40,288 nucleotides of DNA from Verrucomicrobiales bacterium (GTDB lineage: Bacteria > Verrucomicrobiota > Verrucomicrobiia > Verrucomicrobiales > DEV007). Positions within the stretch are counted from its first letter, which is position 1. Each line of letters begins with the position of its first letter. The notes under the pieces were generated by a model. The model was not told where the DNA came from. It did not search any database and was given only the letters and a program-made list of their open reading frames with translations. Below are positions 20,266-27,875 of the stretch, piece by piece. The stretch covers positions 1 through 40,288 of the forward strand of contig JAKSBG010000070.1 in NCBI GenBank assembly GCA_022361255.1, read 5' to 3'. A program made the position numbers and the translations under genes.

Positions 20266-21761
20266 TTCGGAATTTTGTTCAGAGTGTAATAGGCATTGGG
20301 GAAATCGAGAGCCTTTCCGTCCGCTGACTTGAGTCCGGCCGTGCGAAGCTCATGAACAAAAAGAGGCCGGCAGCCTTTTACCTTCAGCCTGATCCTTTTC
20401 CCACCTTCCTGTATTTCGATACCGTTAATTTCATGTTGCTTTGTCAGGATCTCCTCCCCTCCGTAGGCCGATGAATACTCGTAGGTGTAGCTCATCATTG
20501 AAAAAGCCTCCGGCGTCACGGTGTCCGGATCCACAGGTTCGGTAAAGACCAGCTCAAATCCGTCCGGTTTTGCCCGCATTTCCTGCATCGCAAAAGGTGT
20601 AATACCCGAATAGCTGATCCGCTGCAAACCGTAGGAACGGTTTCCCAGCGATGACCAGCCGCGATTGGTCATTCCCACAAAAAGTTGCCCGTCCGGAGAA
20701 AAGCACAGCCTCACCACTGCTGCGGGGAATCCCTGCATGAATCGAAAACAAGCTCCCTGATATTCCCCGCCCACTTTCTCCAGGAACACCCGATTGATCG
20801 AGGAATTGGTAAACTCGCCAACAAGCAACTGCCCGTCGAAAGGTCCAAATTTCCCCTTCTGATCGATCAATTCGATATCTGTCGCACTGCGGTCCATTTT
20901 GTTATAGGGCAGCCAGACGGCCGGGGGAACAAACTCGGGAGACTCGGCGAGGGCGTCCGGATAGGGCTGATTCGGTTTCGGCTTCGCCTTCATTTTGAAA
21001 GGCGCATCGGGGAGTTTCAAACTCTCGAGCGACTCCTGGTTTCCGTAGAACACTCCGGGACGGAGGTGGTAAACGGGAGTCGCCGGAATCCAGGTTCCCT
21101 GCTGATCGGTGAAGAACATATCTCCGACGAGGTTTCGACCGAGTCCGGAGGGTGAACGCATCCCGAGCGATTTCGGCACAAAGCGCCCGTCATCACCAAT
21201 GATTCCACCCCAGCCCCGCCAGCCGATCCGGTTGTCGGCAAGATTACCCATTCCGAGATTCAAGGTCACCCAAAGCTGATCCTTCCCGTCCCGCTCCGGA
21301 CCGTAGGCATAGGCATGATAGTTTCCGGACACGTTCCAGCCGTCACACTCTGTTAGGTAGGCATCTGCTACCCCGTCTCCGTCAGAGTCTCTGAGACGCG
21401 TAATCTCGGCACGCTGCGACACTAACAGATCCCCCTTATCGAGTGTCACCCCGAGCGGTTCGTGCAGACCCGACGCAAACAGTTGGTAGGAAATCTCTGC
21501 GGGATCATTCGCGAGCGGATTCTCCACCATCCAGACTTCCCCTTTTCGAATGGCCACTGCCAGTTTGCCATCAACCCATTCGATTCCACTGACCTCCATC
21601 GTGATCCCGTCACCCGGTTTCCATTCCTTCGACCGAGAGTCATTCGGCGAACTGGCGGACATCAGTTCAAAAACCTCGTAGGAGTTCTTTTTCTCCTCCG
21701 CACAAAGTGAAAAAGCCAGCGAGGCAATTCCCCCGATCACCATGTTTCTATGTAATCTCAT
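20262..21761 (-). CDS. Sorbosone/glucose-dehydrogenase-like beta-propeller, secreted
   Basis: The 499-aa protein has a signal peptide (about 1-21) and a six-bladed-propeller-like body: ITMEVSGIEWVDGKLAVAIRKGEVWMV, GLHEPLGVTLDKGDLLVSQ, and a calcium-type loop DSDGDGVADAY. The C-terminal part (about 375-499) looks Ig-like and contains FELVFTEPVDPDTVTPEAFSM. No CxxCH is present, so it is not a haem protein itself. It overlaps the pentahaem cytochrome gene upstream (ATGA 21758-21761), which would be a natural electron acceptor if it oxidises a sugar. A cofactor such as PQQ cannot be confirmed from sequence. Confidence 0.85.
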   Translation of the reverse strand: MRLHRNMVIGGIASLAFSLCAEEKKNSYEVFELMSASSPNDSRSKEWKPGDGITMEVSGIEWVDGKLAVAIRKGEVWMVENPLANDPAEISYQLFASGLHEPLGVTLDKGDLLVSQRAEITRLRDSDGDGVADAYLTECDGWNVSGNYHAYAYGPERDGKDQLWVTLNLGMGNLADNRIGWRGWGGIIGDDGRFVPKSLGMRSPSGLGRNLVGDMFFTDQQGTWIPATPVYHLRPGVFYGNQESLESLKLPDAPFKMKAKPKPNQPYPDALAESPEFVPPAVWLPYNKMDRSATDIELIDQKGKFGPFDGQLLVGEFTNSSINRVFLEKVGGEYQGACFRFMQGFPAAVVRLCFSPDGQLFVGMTNRGWSSLGNRSYGLQRISYSGITPFAMQEMRAKPDGFELVFTEPVDPDTVTPEAFSMMSYTYEYSSAYGGEEILTKQHEINGIEIQEGGKRIRLKVKGCRPLFVHELRTAGLKSADGKALDFPNAYYTLNKIPK

Positions 21762-23890
21762 TTCCAGAAATAGGTAAATGTTAGTCTATCGTCTGCTTCT
21801 TCGACGATTGTCTCGACACCTTCCGGGTGACTCACGTCAGGAGCCCCGCCATCGCTCCAGCTGATCATACGGATCATTTTTCCGTCAGTGACGGAAAACT
21901 TCTCCCTGATCTCACGGCCCTCTTTGGAAACAATGAAAGTCGGATTGCCATCGCCATCCAGCTCATAGCCCCGGAAACGCCCTGCTTGTTCTGCTTCGGG
22001 GAACGGATACACATCCTCACTCAACGGATCGCCGAACGGAGCAGCACGTGTAAACCAGGTGTCGTAGGCGTCGAAGAATGCCCCCCTCCAGATCAGCGCA
22101 GGCTTTCCCTTTTGCCCGTCAAAGGCAAGATGGATGTCTCCCGGAAAACCAACGAGAATGGCCTTCGTACCGCTCTTGTTGAAAAATGTTCTCTGGATCA
22201 TCGGACGATCTTGCGGCACCAACTCAAACTGCCCGCCACTCCGGTCCGGAAAACCTTCGGGAATCCCTTCCCCGTCTTCGATAAAATTCCAGATCGCACC
22301 AATCTGCCGCTCCGTATCCCCACCCAGCACATCTGGCAGAGTCGATTTTCCACCCGGCCAGAGCGGAGGCATCAGTGTGCCCGGGCGGTACTCCGCTGGA
22401 TTCAACAAGTAGCTCCGGAACCAGGTAGGCTGAAGTCGTTTGTCGAGATTGCTGAGATCCACTGCCGGGATTCCGAGCGACTTCTGCTCTCCCCAGTTGT
22501 GACAAGTGATGCAGTTTACGCCACCTTGAATGCCGAGCAATTTTCGACCCACGTCCCTGTCATCCGCCCGATCTTCGAGAGGCACCGGATCATCCGGTCT
22601 GTCCAATTCCTCCAGCCACTCTGTCAAACCGGCGGCATGCGCGGCATAGGCCGGCATCTGCGTTTTGACATAGGGTCGCACCCTGTTTTCCGCCTTCCCT
22701 TCCAGAACTCCCTTCAACCATTCGGGTTTCAGTTTGTGCCCGATTCCAGTCAAGGGAGGGGGAAGACGCCCCGAATCACCGAGCCCCTCGTTCCCCACGA
22801 AAAACGGATTTGCCGCAGTCGTCGGGCCACCAACCGAATCGCGATCATGACAGGCATAACAGTTCAGCGCGGCAAGGGTAAGGTGGGCTCCATCCCCTTC
22901 AAAGCCGTCTTTCTTTTGCAGGAAAAGCAGCAACGACTCGCGTTGCAGGTCTGTCAGATTGTAGAAAGGCAGGCCCTCGACCTTTTCCTTCGAAAGGCAA
23001 TGGTGAGCACCGTCTCCTCCAATCTCCCTCACCCCGTCAGGCTTGAGACCGGGGATTTCGTGGCAGGCCGCACAGTTCATTTTCTGCACGAGGGCTTTTC
23101 CCCGGGCTGCTTCCTCCACCGTCGACTCCGGCCAGTCATCCACCCCGGATACTTCCCTGGGGTCCGAGGCCTGAATGTCGAGAAGGTGCGCCGCGACATC
23201 TATCGCCTCCTGAGGCTCGAGTTGGATGTGAGGCATACGACTATCCGGCCGATACTTCGATGGCGACGAAAGAAAGAGGTTCAGTGCCTCCAGGCTCGTT
23301 TTTGCCTGCAGGTCGGGATGAGCGATCGCAAGTGAAGCATCGAAATCATTCCCGCTCCCGTGTGGCCCCCGGTAGTCAGCAGTGGGAGCATGACAGGCAA
23401 CGCATCCCTTCTCATGATAGATCGCACTGCCCCGCTCTGCGTTGGCATGCCGCCCCGCGCGGAATTTGATTCCCTTTCCGATCGTTCCAAGAAACGCAAG
23501 GATGTCCCCCAGATTTTCGTCGGACATGCCGTGCAGCATGGAAGGCATAGTCGAACCCTTCCGACCGTTCTCCGGATTGCGGAGAAACTCACGCAACCAT
23601 TCCCGTTCCACACGCTGGCTCAGATCAACGAGCTTCGGACCTTTCCGCTCCACCTTCACCGGGGAATCTCCATGACAGTTCGCACAACCGAGCTCCGAAA
23701 ACAGAATTGCCCCGCCTTCGACAGACGCCTCAGCACTGTGAAACCGTTCAAAACCGATCACATGAGGTTCCGCCTGCAATGACGTCACTAGCAAAAACAG
23801 AATCAAACCCTGTTGAGTCAACCACCCAACAGGGTTGCGTCGATGAACCAACCCTGTTGGCTTCTCCCGTTTACACTTGCTATCTTTCAT
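21758..23890 (-). CDS. Secreted pentahaem cytochrome c
   Basis: The 710-aa protein has five CxxCH haem sites: C69-H73 (CANCH), C163-H167 (CVACH), C273-H277 (CAACH), C344-H348 (CYACH) and C460-H464 (CITCH), each with a downstream Met-containing PxxMP-like segment. The signal peptide core is LILFLLVTSLQA, ending near residue 40. The n-region is unusually long, and residues 11-29 are encoded by a palindromic repeat (23806-23860). The C-terminal 200 aa are a beta-rich domain without haem sites. The ATG at 23890 lies 16 nt after the epimerase stop. In-frame TTG codons after the palindrome are alternative starts. It probably accepts electrons from the adjacent propeller protein in the periplasm. 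Confidence 0.9.
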   Translation of the reverse strand: MKDSKCKREKPTGLVHRRNPVGWLTQQGLILFLLVTSLQAEPHVIGFERFHSAEASVEGGAILFSELGCANCHGDSPVKVERKGPKLVDLSQRVEREWLREFLRNPENGRKGSTMPSMLHGMSDENLGDILAFLGTIGKGIKFRAGRHANAERGSAIYHEKGCVACHAPTADYRGPHGSGNDFDASLAIAHPDLQAKTSLEALNLFLSSPSKYRPDSRMPHIQLEPQEAIDVAAHLLDIQASDPREVSGVDDWPESTVEEAARGKALVQKMNCAACHEIPGLKPDGVREIGGDGAHHCLSKEKVEGLPFYNLTDLQRESLLLFLQKKDGFEGDGAHLTLAALNCYACHDRDSVGGPTTAANPFFVGNEGLGDSGRLPPPLTGIGHKLKPEWLKGVLEGKAENRVRPYVKTQMPAYAAHAAGLTEWLEELDRPDDPVPLEDRADDRDVGRKLLGIQGGVNCITCHNWGEQKSLGIPAVDLSNLDKRLQPTWFRSYLLNPAEYRPGTLMPPLWPGGKSTLPDVLGGDTERQIGAIWNFIEDGEGIPEGFPDRSGGQFELVPQDRPMIQRTFFNKSGTKAILVGFPGDIHLAFDGQKGKPALIWRGAFFDAYDTWFTRAAPFGDPLSEDVYPFPEAEQAGRFRGYELDGDGNPTFIVSKEGREIREKFSVTDGKMIRMISWSDGGAPDVSHPEGVETIVEEADDRLTFTYFWK
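23806..23860. repeat. Palindromic element within the cytochrome c coding start
   Basis: CCAACAGGGTTG at 23826-23837 and CAACCCTGTTGG at 23849-23860 are exact 12-bp inverted arms around an 11-nt loop. A third copy of the arm core, AACCCTGTTG, lies at 23806-23815. In the minus-strand reading frame the element encodes PTGLVHRRNPVGWLTQQGL, a string unlike a normal signal-peptide n-region. It resembles REP-like palindromes that insert into or near coding sequence. Dispersal elsewhere in the genome cannot be seen from here. Confidence 0.65.
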
Positions 23891-23906
23891 TTGAGTAAAC
23901 GTTCAT

Positions 23907-24818
23907 TTACACCTGCCCCAGACACTCGGTCAAATACGCACGGGATTCGTTGATCACTCCGGTGATTTCACCGGCAGTCGGACGCATCGGGATTCCACGC
24001 GGAACGGGATGCATAAAGATCTCGGACAGTCCTTCGAAACCGATCTCTTTCAACGCGGCGACAAGGGGAACGTAGTCGAGAGTGCCGAAGCCTGGCATCT
24101 GCTTCACTTCGTCCTCCTTTGTCATCTTCTTCTTCGAGGACGGATGAAATTCCTGAAAATAGAAGAACGGCAACTGCTCTTTGCCGATTTCGCGAATCAG
24201 TTTCGGCATTTCTTCAACCGCATCATAAAGATGATGCGGGGCAAAAGCGATGCCGACATTTTTTGACGGGTTGAGCTCGACAAAATAGCGGATTGAATCC
24301 GGCGAGGAAAGCATGGCGTTTTTGTGATTTTCGATCGCCATCGTGATACCGAGCTCCTCCGCGAGTTCGTAATGTGGTTTCAGTTTTTCAAAGAATGCCT
24401 GCACCTGTTTTTTCGCTTCGGCTCCGACAGGATCCTTTTCTCCCATGCTCCCGGAACCGCAGACAGTCATGTGTCCGCCGTTCTTTTTCACCCACCTCAT
24501 TTCTTCATCCTGTTTGAACGGGCCGAGAGGGTAACAGGTCGAGATCGACATCCTCGTTTTGTGCTTTGTCAGGAGAGATTGAAACGCCTCGTCACCCATC
24601 TCCTCAATCTGCTCCCGGTGAGTCGCGTGAACCTTTCTCCAGATATCGACTGAACCGGATCCCGATTCATTCGCCGCTGCAAGAACCTGCTCCAGTGGAA
24701 GGTCACCATACATGGCAGACGAAAGAACATAGTTCAGCGAAAACTCCTCCGCCGTCCTCCCTGACAAGGGCACAAAAGCGGCCGCCGCCGCGCCTTTAAC
24801 AAAATCGCGTCTCTTCAT
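23907..24818 (-). CDS. Tat-exported sugar phosphate isomerase/epimerase-like TIM barrel
   Basis: The 303-aa protein starts with a twin-arginine signal (MKRRDFVKGAAAAAFVPLSG). The body fits the xylose-isomerase-like TIM-barrel family (AP_endonuc_2). Family features include LGITMAIENHKNAM, FAPHHLYDAVEE and FFYFQEFHPSS, with acidic and His metal-ligand candidates at strand ends. It probably isomerises or epimerises a free sugar or keto-sugar outside the cytoplasm. The gene sits second in the six-gene run, 38 bp after the DJ-1-like gene. A 6-bp palindrome (GGAATT/AATTCC, 24825-24840) lies in that gap. Confidence 0.87.
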   Translation of the reverse strand: MKRRDFVKGAAAAAFVPLSGRTAEEFSLNYVLSSAMYGDLPLEQVLAAANESGSGSVDIWRKVHATHREQIEEMGDEAFQSLLTKHKTRMSISTCYPLGPFKQDEEMRWVKKNGGHMTVCGSGSMGEKDPVGAEAKKQVQAFFEKLKPHYELAEELGITMAIENHKNAMLSSPDSIRYFVELNPSKNVGIAFAPHHLYDAVEEMPKLIREIGKEQLPFFYFQEFHPSSKKKMTKEDEVKQMPGFGTLDYVPLVAALKEIGFEGLSEIFMHPVPRGIPMRPTAGEITGVINESRAYLTECLGQV

Positions 24819-24856
24819 AATACTGGAATTTCAGAATTCCGTTTTTCTTCCGCTTC

Positions 24857-25432
24857 TCACTCAGCGCCTGCGGCTTCCTCGAGCATCTTGATCCACGGCC
24901 CGACGTAATGCCCGTTATCGTGGAAAGTCCGCCCCGATACAAGATTTCCGTCGATCACGCAAGGTTCGTTAACATAGGTTCCTCCACAGATCTCGAGGTC
25001 GAACTGACACTTCGCGACAGTCGCCATGCGACGCCCTTTCACCCGATCCGCCCGCGCCGGAATCTCAACTCCATGACAAACACTGGCGATGGGTTTGTTG
25101 TTGTCAAAAAACCACTGCGTCATCCGGATCAAATCTTCATCCTCACGGATGTATTCGGGGGCGCGACCACCGGAGAAAAGAATGCCGAGATACTCTTCGG
25201 GATTTACCTCTGAAAAAGCCAGATCCGCCTGAATCTGATAGCCTTCCCACTCCTTCGTGATCGTCCAGCCGGGACGAATCTCGTGCATCACCATCTGGTA
25301 AAGACGCTTTTCGGGTGCGATCACCACAGGCTGGATCCTTGCCTCCTGCAGACGATAAAAGGGATAGAGGGTGTCCACTGTCTCAGTGGCGTCTCCAACG
25401 ACGATAAGAGCTTTTCCAATGTAATCTGACAT
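24857..25432 (-). CDS. DJ-1/PfpI family protein
   Basis: The 191-aa cytoplasmic protein has the flavodoxin-like DJ-1/PfpI fold. The N-terminal strand is KALIVVGDATETVDT, the acidic partner is in the SGGRAPEYIREDEDL segment, and the nucleophile elbow is ASVCHG with C119 followed by H120. It ends with the family-typical LVSGRTFHDNGHYVGPWIKMLEE. Activities in the family include glyoxalase, protease and deglycase-like chemistry. The specific one is unknown. It is the first gene of the minus-strand run and is divergent from a XylR-type regulator, so it may detoxify reactive carbonyls made during sugar oxidation (inference). Confidence 0.88.
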   Translation of the reverse strand: MSDYIGKALIVVGDATETVDTLYPFYRLQEARIQPVVIAPEKRLYQMVMHEIRPGWTITKEWEGYQIQADLAFSEVNPEEYLGILFSGGRAPEYIREDEDLIRMTQWFFDNNKPIASVCHGVEIPARADRVKGRRMATVAKCQFDLEICGGTYVNEPCVIDGNLVSGRTFHDNGHYVGPWIKMLEEAAGAE

Positions 25433-25513
25433 GTCGCCATCGTAATCGCGTTGCGCATTCTGTCACTACAGTTACACTTCACAAAACATCAGGTTTTTCG
25501 TCACACCCGATTC
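25433..25513. promoter_or_regulatory. Divergent promoter region between regulator and six-gene run
   Basis: This 81-bp gap must hold the promoters for the XylR-type regulator and the minus-strand run. I see no clear sigma-70 pair and no strong dyad. Loosely spaced TCAC/TTAC/TTCAC direct repeats occur at about 25462-25483, roughly one helical turn apart. These would suit an AraC-type operator, but the match is weak. Confidence 0.3.
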
Positions 25514-26671
25514 ATGCCGGAAAAATCACTCAAACGTGTTGCCATTCTTGTCGAAACAACTCGCTCCTACACCAGGGATCTGCTCGCGGGAGTGAGCCGT
25601 TATCTTGATGCCCACGGTCCGTGGTCGACCTTTCTGGAGCTGCGGGCCTTTGAGTCATCACTCCCGCCCTGGTTGGACGGTTGGGATGGAGACGGCATCC
25701 TGATGAGGACTCACAGCGCTGAAATGGCACAGGCTATCGCATCCACCGGGGTCCCCGCAGTGGAATTGCGCTCCACCAATTATCGTGACGATATCCCTTT
25801 TGTCGGTATGGACAATGCCCTCATCGGGGAGAGTGTTGCTGATCATTTTCTCAATCACGGATACCGGAGATTCGCCGCCTACACGCTTGATACGGAGGCA
25901 TTCTTTCGAGAGCGAGTCAGAAATTTCGTCACCCGAATCGAAAGACAAAACCACCCCTGCGAGCTTCTTCCCGCGCAAAGTGAATCCTCTCCCGGTGACT
26001 GGGAGGCGCACCAGCATGAGCTGATCACCTGGTTGGAGTCTCTGCGCAAACCTGTCGGCATCTTTGCGACCAACGACCAGCTCGCCGTTCGGCTCATTGA
26101 TGCCTGCCGACGCGCCGGAATTTCTGTTCCCGAAGAAATCGCCGTCGTGGGCTGTGAGAATGAAATCACTCTCTGCGAGTTTTCCTCCCCCACCCTGACA
26201 AGCGTACGATTCGATGGACACGCAGTAGGCTATCGGGCCGCCGGGATTCTCGACCGGCTCATGCAGGGGAAGGCGATTTCGACGAAGGAAGTTCTGATAC
26301 CTCCCCGCGGAATCGAAGTCCGCGCTTCTTCCGATGAATTCGTTCTCGAAGACCCTCTGGTCCTGCGGGCTGTTAGACACATTCGCGATTACGCTTTCAC
26401 CGGCATCAAGGTTGCGGATATCTGCGCCTTCACGAACGTCTCGCGGAGTACTTTGGAACGCCGGATGAAGCAGGCCATCGGCCGGGGCACAAAGGCGGAA
26501 ATTCTTCGAGTTCGATTCCGCGAAGTGAATCGGTTGCTGCGGAACACAAATCTAACGATCGATGCCATTGCTGACCTCACAGGATTCTCCCACACTCACT
26601 ACCTGCAGACCACCTATCGGGAACGCTACAACATGACTCCGGGACAGTACAGGAGACAGAGTCAGCGTTAG
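25514..26671 (+). CDS. XylR-type transcriptional regulator (sugar-binding domain + AraC HTH)
   Basis: The protein has 385 aa from the ATG at 25514, where the family begins (MPEKSLKRVAILVETTRSYTR). An upstream TTG would add 21 unlikely residues. A LacI/periplasmic-binding-like effector domain spans about 1-275, with FATNDQLAVRLIDACRRAGISVPEEIAVVGC. It is followed by a C-terminal AraC-type double helix-turn-helix (IKVADICAFTNVSRSTLERR and NLTIDAIADLTGFSHTHYLQ). Such regulators bind a sugar and activate adjacent catabolic operons. Only 81 bp separate it from the divergent six-gene run, its likely target. Confidence 0.92.
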   Translation: MPEKSLKRVAILVETTRSYTRDLLAGVSRYLDAHGPWSTFLELRAFESSLPPWLDGWDGDGILMRTHSAEMAQAIASTGVPAVELRSTNYRDDIPFVGMDNALIGESVADHFLNHGYRRFAAYTLDTEAFFRERVRNFVTRIERQNHPCELLPAQSESSPGDWEAHQHELITWLESLRKPVGIFATNDQLAVRLIDACRRAGISVPEEIAVVGCENEITLCEFSSPTLTSVRFDGHAVGYRAAGILDRLMQGKAISTKEVLIPPRGIEVRASSDEFVLEDPLVLRAVRHIRDYAFTGIKVADICAFTNVSRSTLERRMKQAIGRGTKAEILRVRFREVNRLLRNTNLTIDAIADLTGFSHTHYLQTTYRERYNMTPGQYRRQSQR

Positions 26672-26706
26672 AAATGGCAGCATTCGTCAACGGACGCACA
26701 CCCATT

Positions 26707-26725
26707 CGCAGGATCTGCGTTTTTT
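26707..26725 (+). terminator. Intrinsic terminator after the XylR-type regulator
   Basis: CGCAG-GAT-CTGCG followed directly by six T residues lies 36 bp after the regulator stop and upstream of the PPK2 gene. The stem is only 5 bp, but GC-rich with a tight loop and a proper T tract. Confidence 0.5.
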
Positions 26726-26769
26726 CTCTTCAGATCGCGGCCTAGTGTACATCCGCCAACTCTTTTTTC

Positions 26770-27735
26770 ATGGACGAAACTACGAAAACACCGCCATCCA
26801 ACCTACCCGCACGAAATGGACGAGAACCGTCAAAAGATATAATTCTATCCCCGGAGTTTGCTGATCTGGAAGAATTGCTCGACGCCCGGAACGGGGGAAA
26901 AACAGGGCTGACACACAAGGTATCTCTCGAGGTCGCCTACGAAAAAGGAGTCTATCCTTACAAAACCAAAATGCCCACTGGCGAGTACGAGCAACAGAAG
27001 CTGAAGCTGCAGGCCGAGCTTCTCAAAGTTCAGAAATGGGTGAAGGTAAAAGGAAAGAAGATCGTCATCCTGTTCGAGGGGCGCGATGCGGCCGGGAAAG
27101 GCGGCACGATTAAGCGTTTCATGGAGCACCTCAATCCAAGAGCCGCTCATGTTATCGCGCTCGAAAAACCGACCGAACGCGAAAAGGGCCAGTGGTATTT
27201 TCAACGCTACATCAACCATCTCCCGACAAAGGGGGAAATCGCTTTGTTTGATCGATCCTGGTATAACCGCACCGGCGTGGAAAGGGTCATGGGTTTTTGC
27301 TAATCGCGTGAATACCTCGAATTTCTGAGACAATGCCCATCTGTCGAACGCATGCTGGTGAACAGCGGAATTCTCCTTTTCAAATACTGGTTTTCGGTAA
27401 GCCGCACCGAGCAGCTGCGACGGTTTCACTGTCGCAAAACGGATCCGCTGAAGCAGTGGAAACTCAGCCCCATCGATCTCAAATCACTCGGCAAGTGGGA
27501 CGACTACACCCACGCCAAGGAGGCGATGTTTTTCCACACCGACACCGCAGACGCCCCCTGGACGGTGATCAAATCGGACGATAAAAAACGGGCGAGAGTT
27601 AATTGCATCCGTCATTTTCTCAACAGTCTTGACTATCCTGACAAAGACCCGGAAATGATCGGAACGCCTGATGAGAAAATTATTGTAAAAGCTTCGGACG
27701 AATACAATGCGGAGGATTTGGATAAGATTATCTAG
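26770..27735 (+). pseudogene. ppk2: Polyphosphate kinase 2 family gene interrupted by an in-frame TAA
   Basis: The frame reads as one PPK2 protein of about 321 codons, with a TAA at 27301-27303. Before the stop are the Walker [10 protein letters not shown] (104-112), the family motif [20 protein letters not shown], and the upstream helix [18 protein letters not shown]. After the stop, in the same frame, are SREYLEFLRQCPSVER, ILLFKYWFSVSRTEQLRRF, DPLKQWKLSPIDL and the conserved end HAKEAMFFHTDT. Alignment by eye places the stop at one residue (usually Thr) after the FC motif, with no length change, so one substitution explains it. The 177-aa N-terminal product would lack the C-terminal lid and helices. 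A fresh nonsense mutation or a sequencing error is likelier than readthrough. An intact gene would transfer phosphate between polyphosphate and nucleotides. Confidence 0.88.
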
Positions 27736-27785
27736 ACGCCTCCGCGGTCACAGGTTTCGGGGTCAAACCGCCTTCTTAGGGTATT

Positions 27786-27827
27786 GAGGAGAAAGGTCCT
27801 CCCGCTCCTGCGACAGCGCTATGTCGC
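27786..27827. repeat. Two adjacent small hairpins, REP-like
   Basis: GAGGA (27786-27790) pairs with TCCTC (27797-27801), and GCGACA (27810-27815) with TGTCGC (27822-27827) around AGCGCT-type self-complementary bases. Both lie in the 140-bp gap between the broken PPK2 gene and the ceramidase-like gene. They could be a palindromic repeat unit or a terminator without a T tract. Confidence 0.35.
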
Positions 27828-27875
27828 CTCCATTTCCCCTTGAGAACGAACCCGGATCTTGAAAGGATTCTTTTC

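Noticed and set aside
23895-23910. GTAAA-N6-TTTAC dyad resembling a LacI-family operator between epimerase and cytochrome genes
   Set aside because: The half-site spacing is longer than the usual LacI-type operator, it overlaps the epimerase stop codon, and no LacI-type HTH regulator is encoded nearby.
24825-24840. GGAATT-TCAG-AATTCC palindrome between the DJ-1-like and epimerase genes
   Set aside because: The 6-bp stem is largely A/T, with no T tract in the direction of transcription. It is noted but not called as a terminator.
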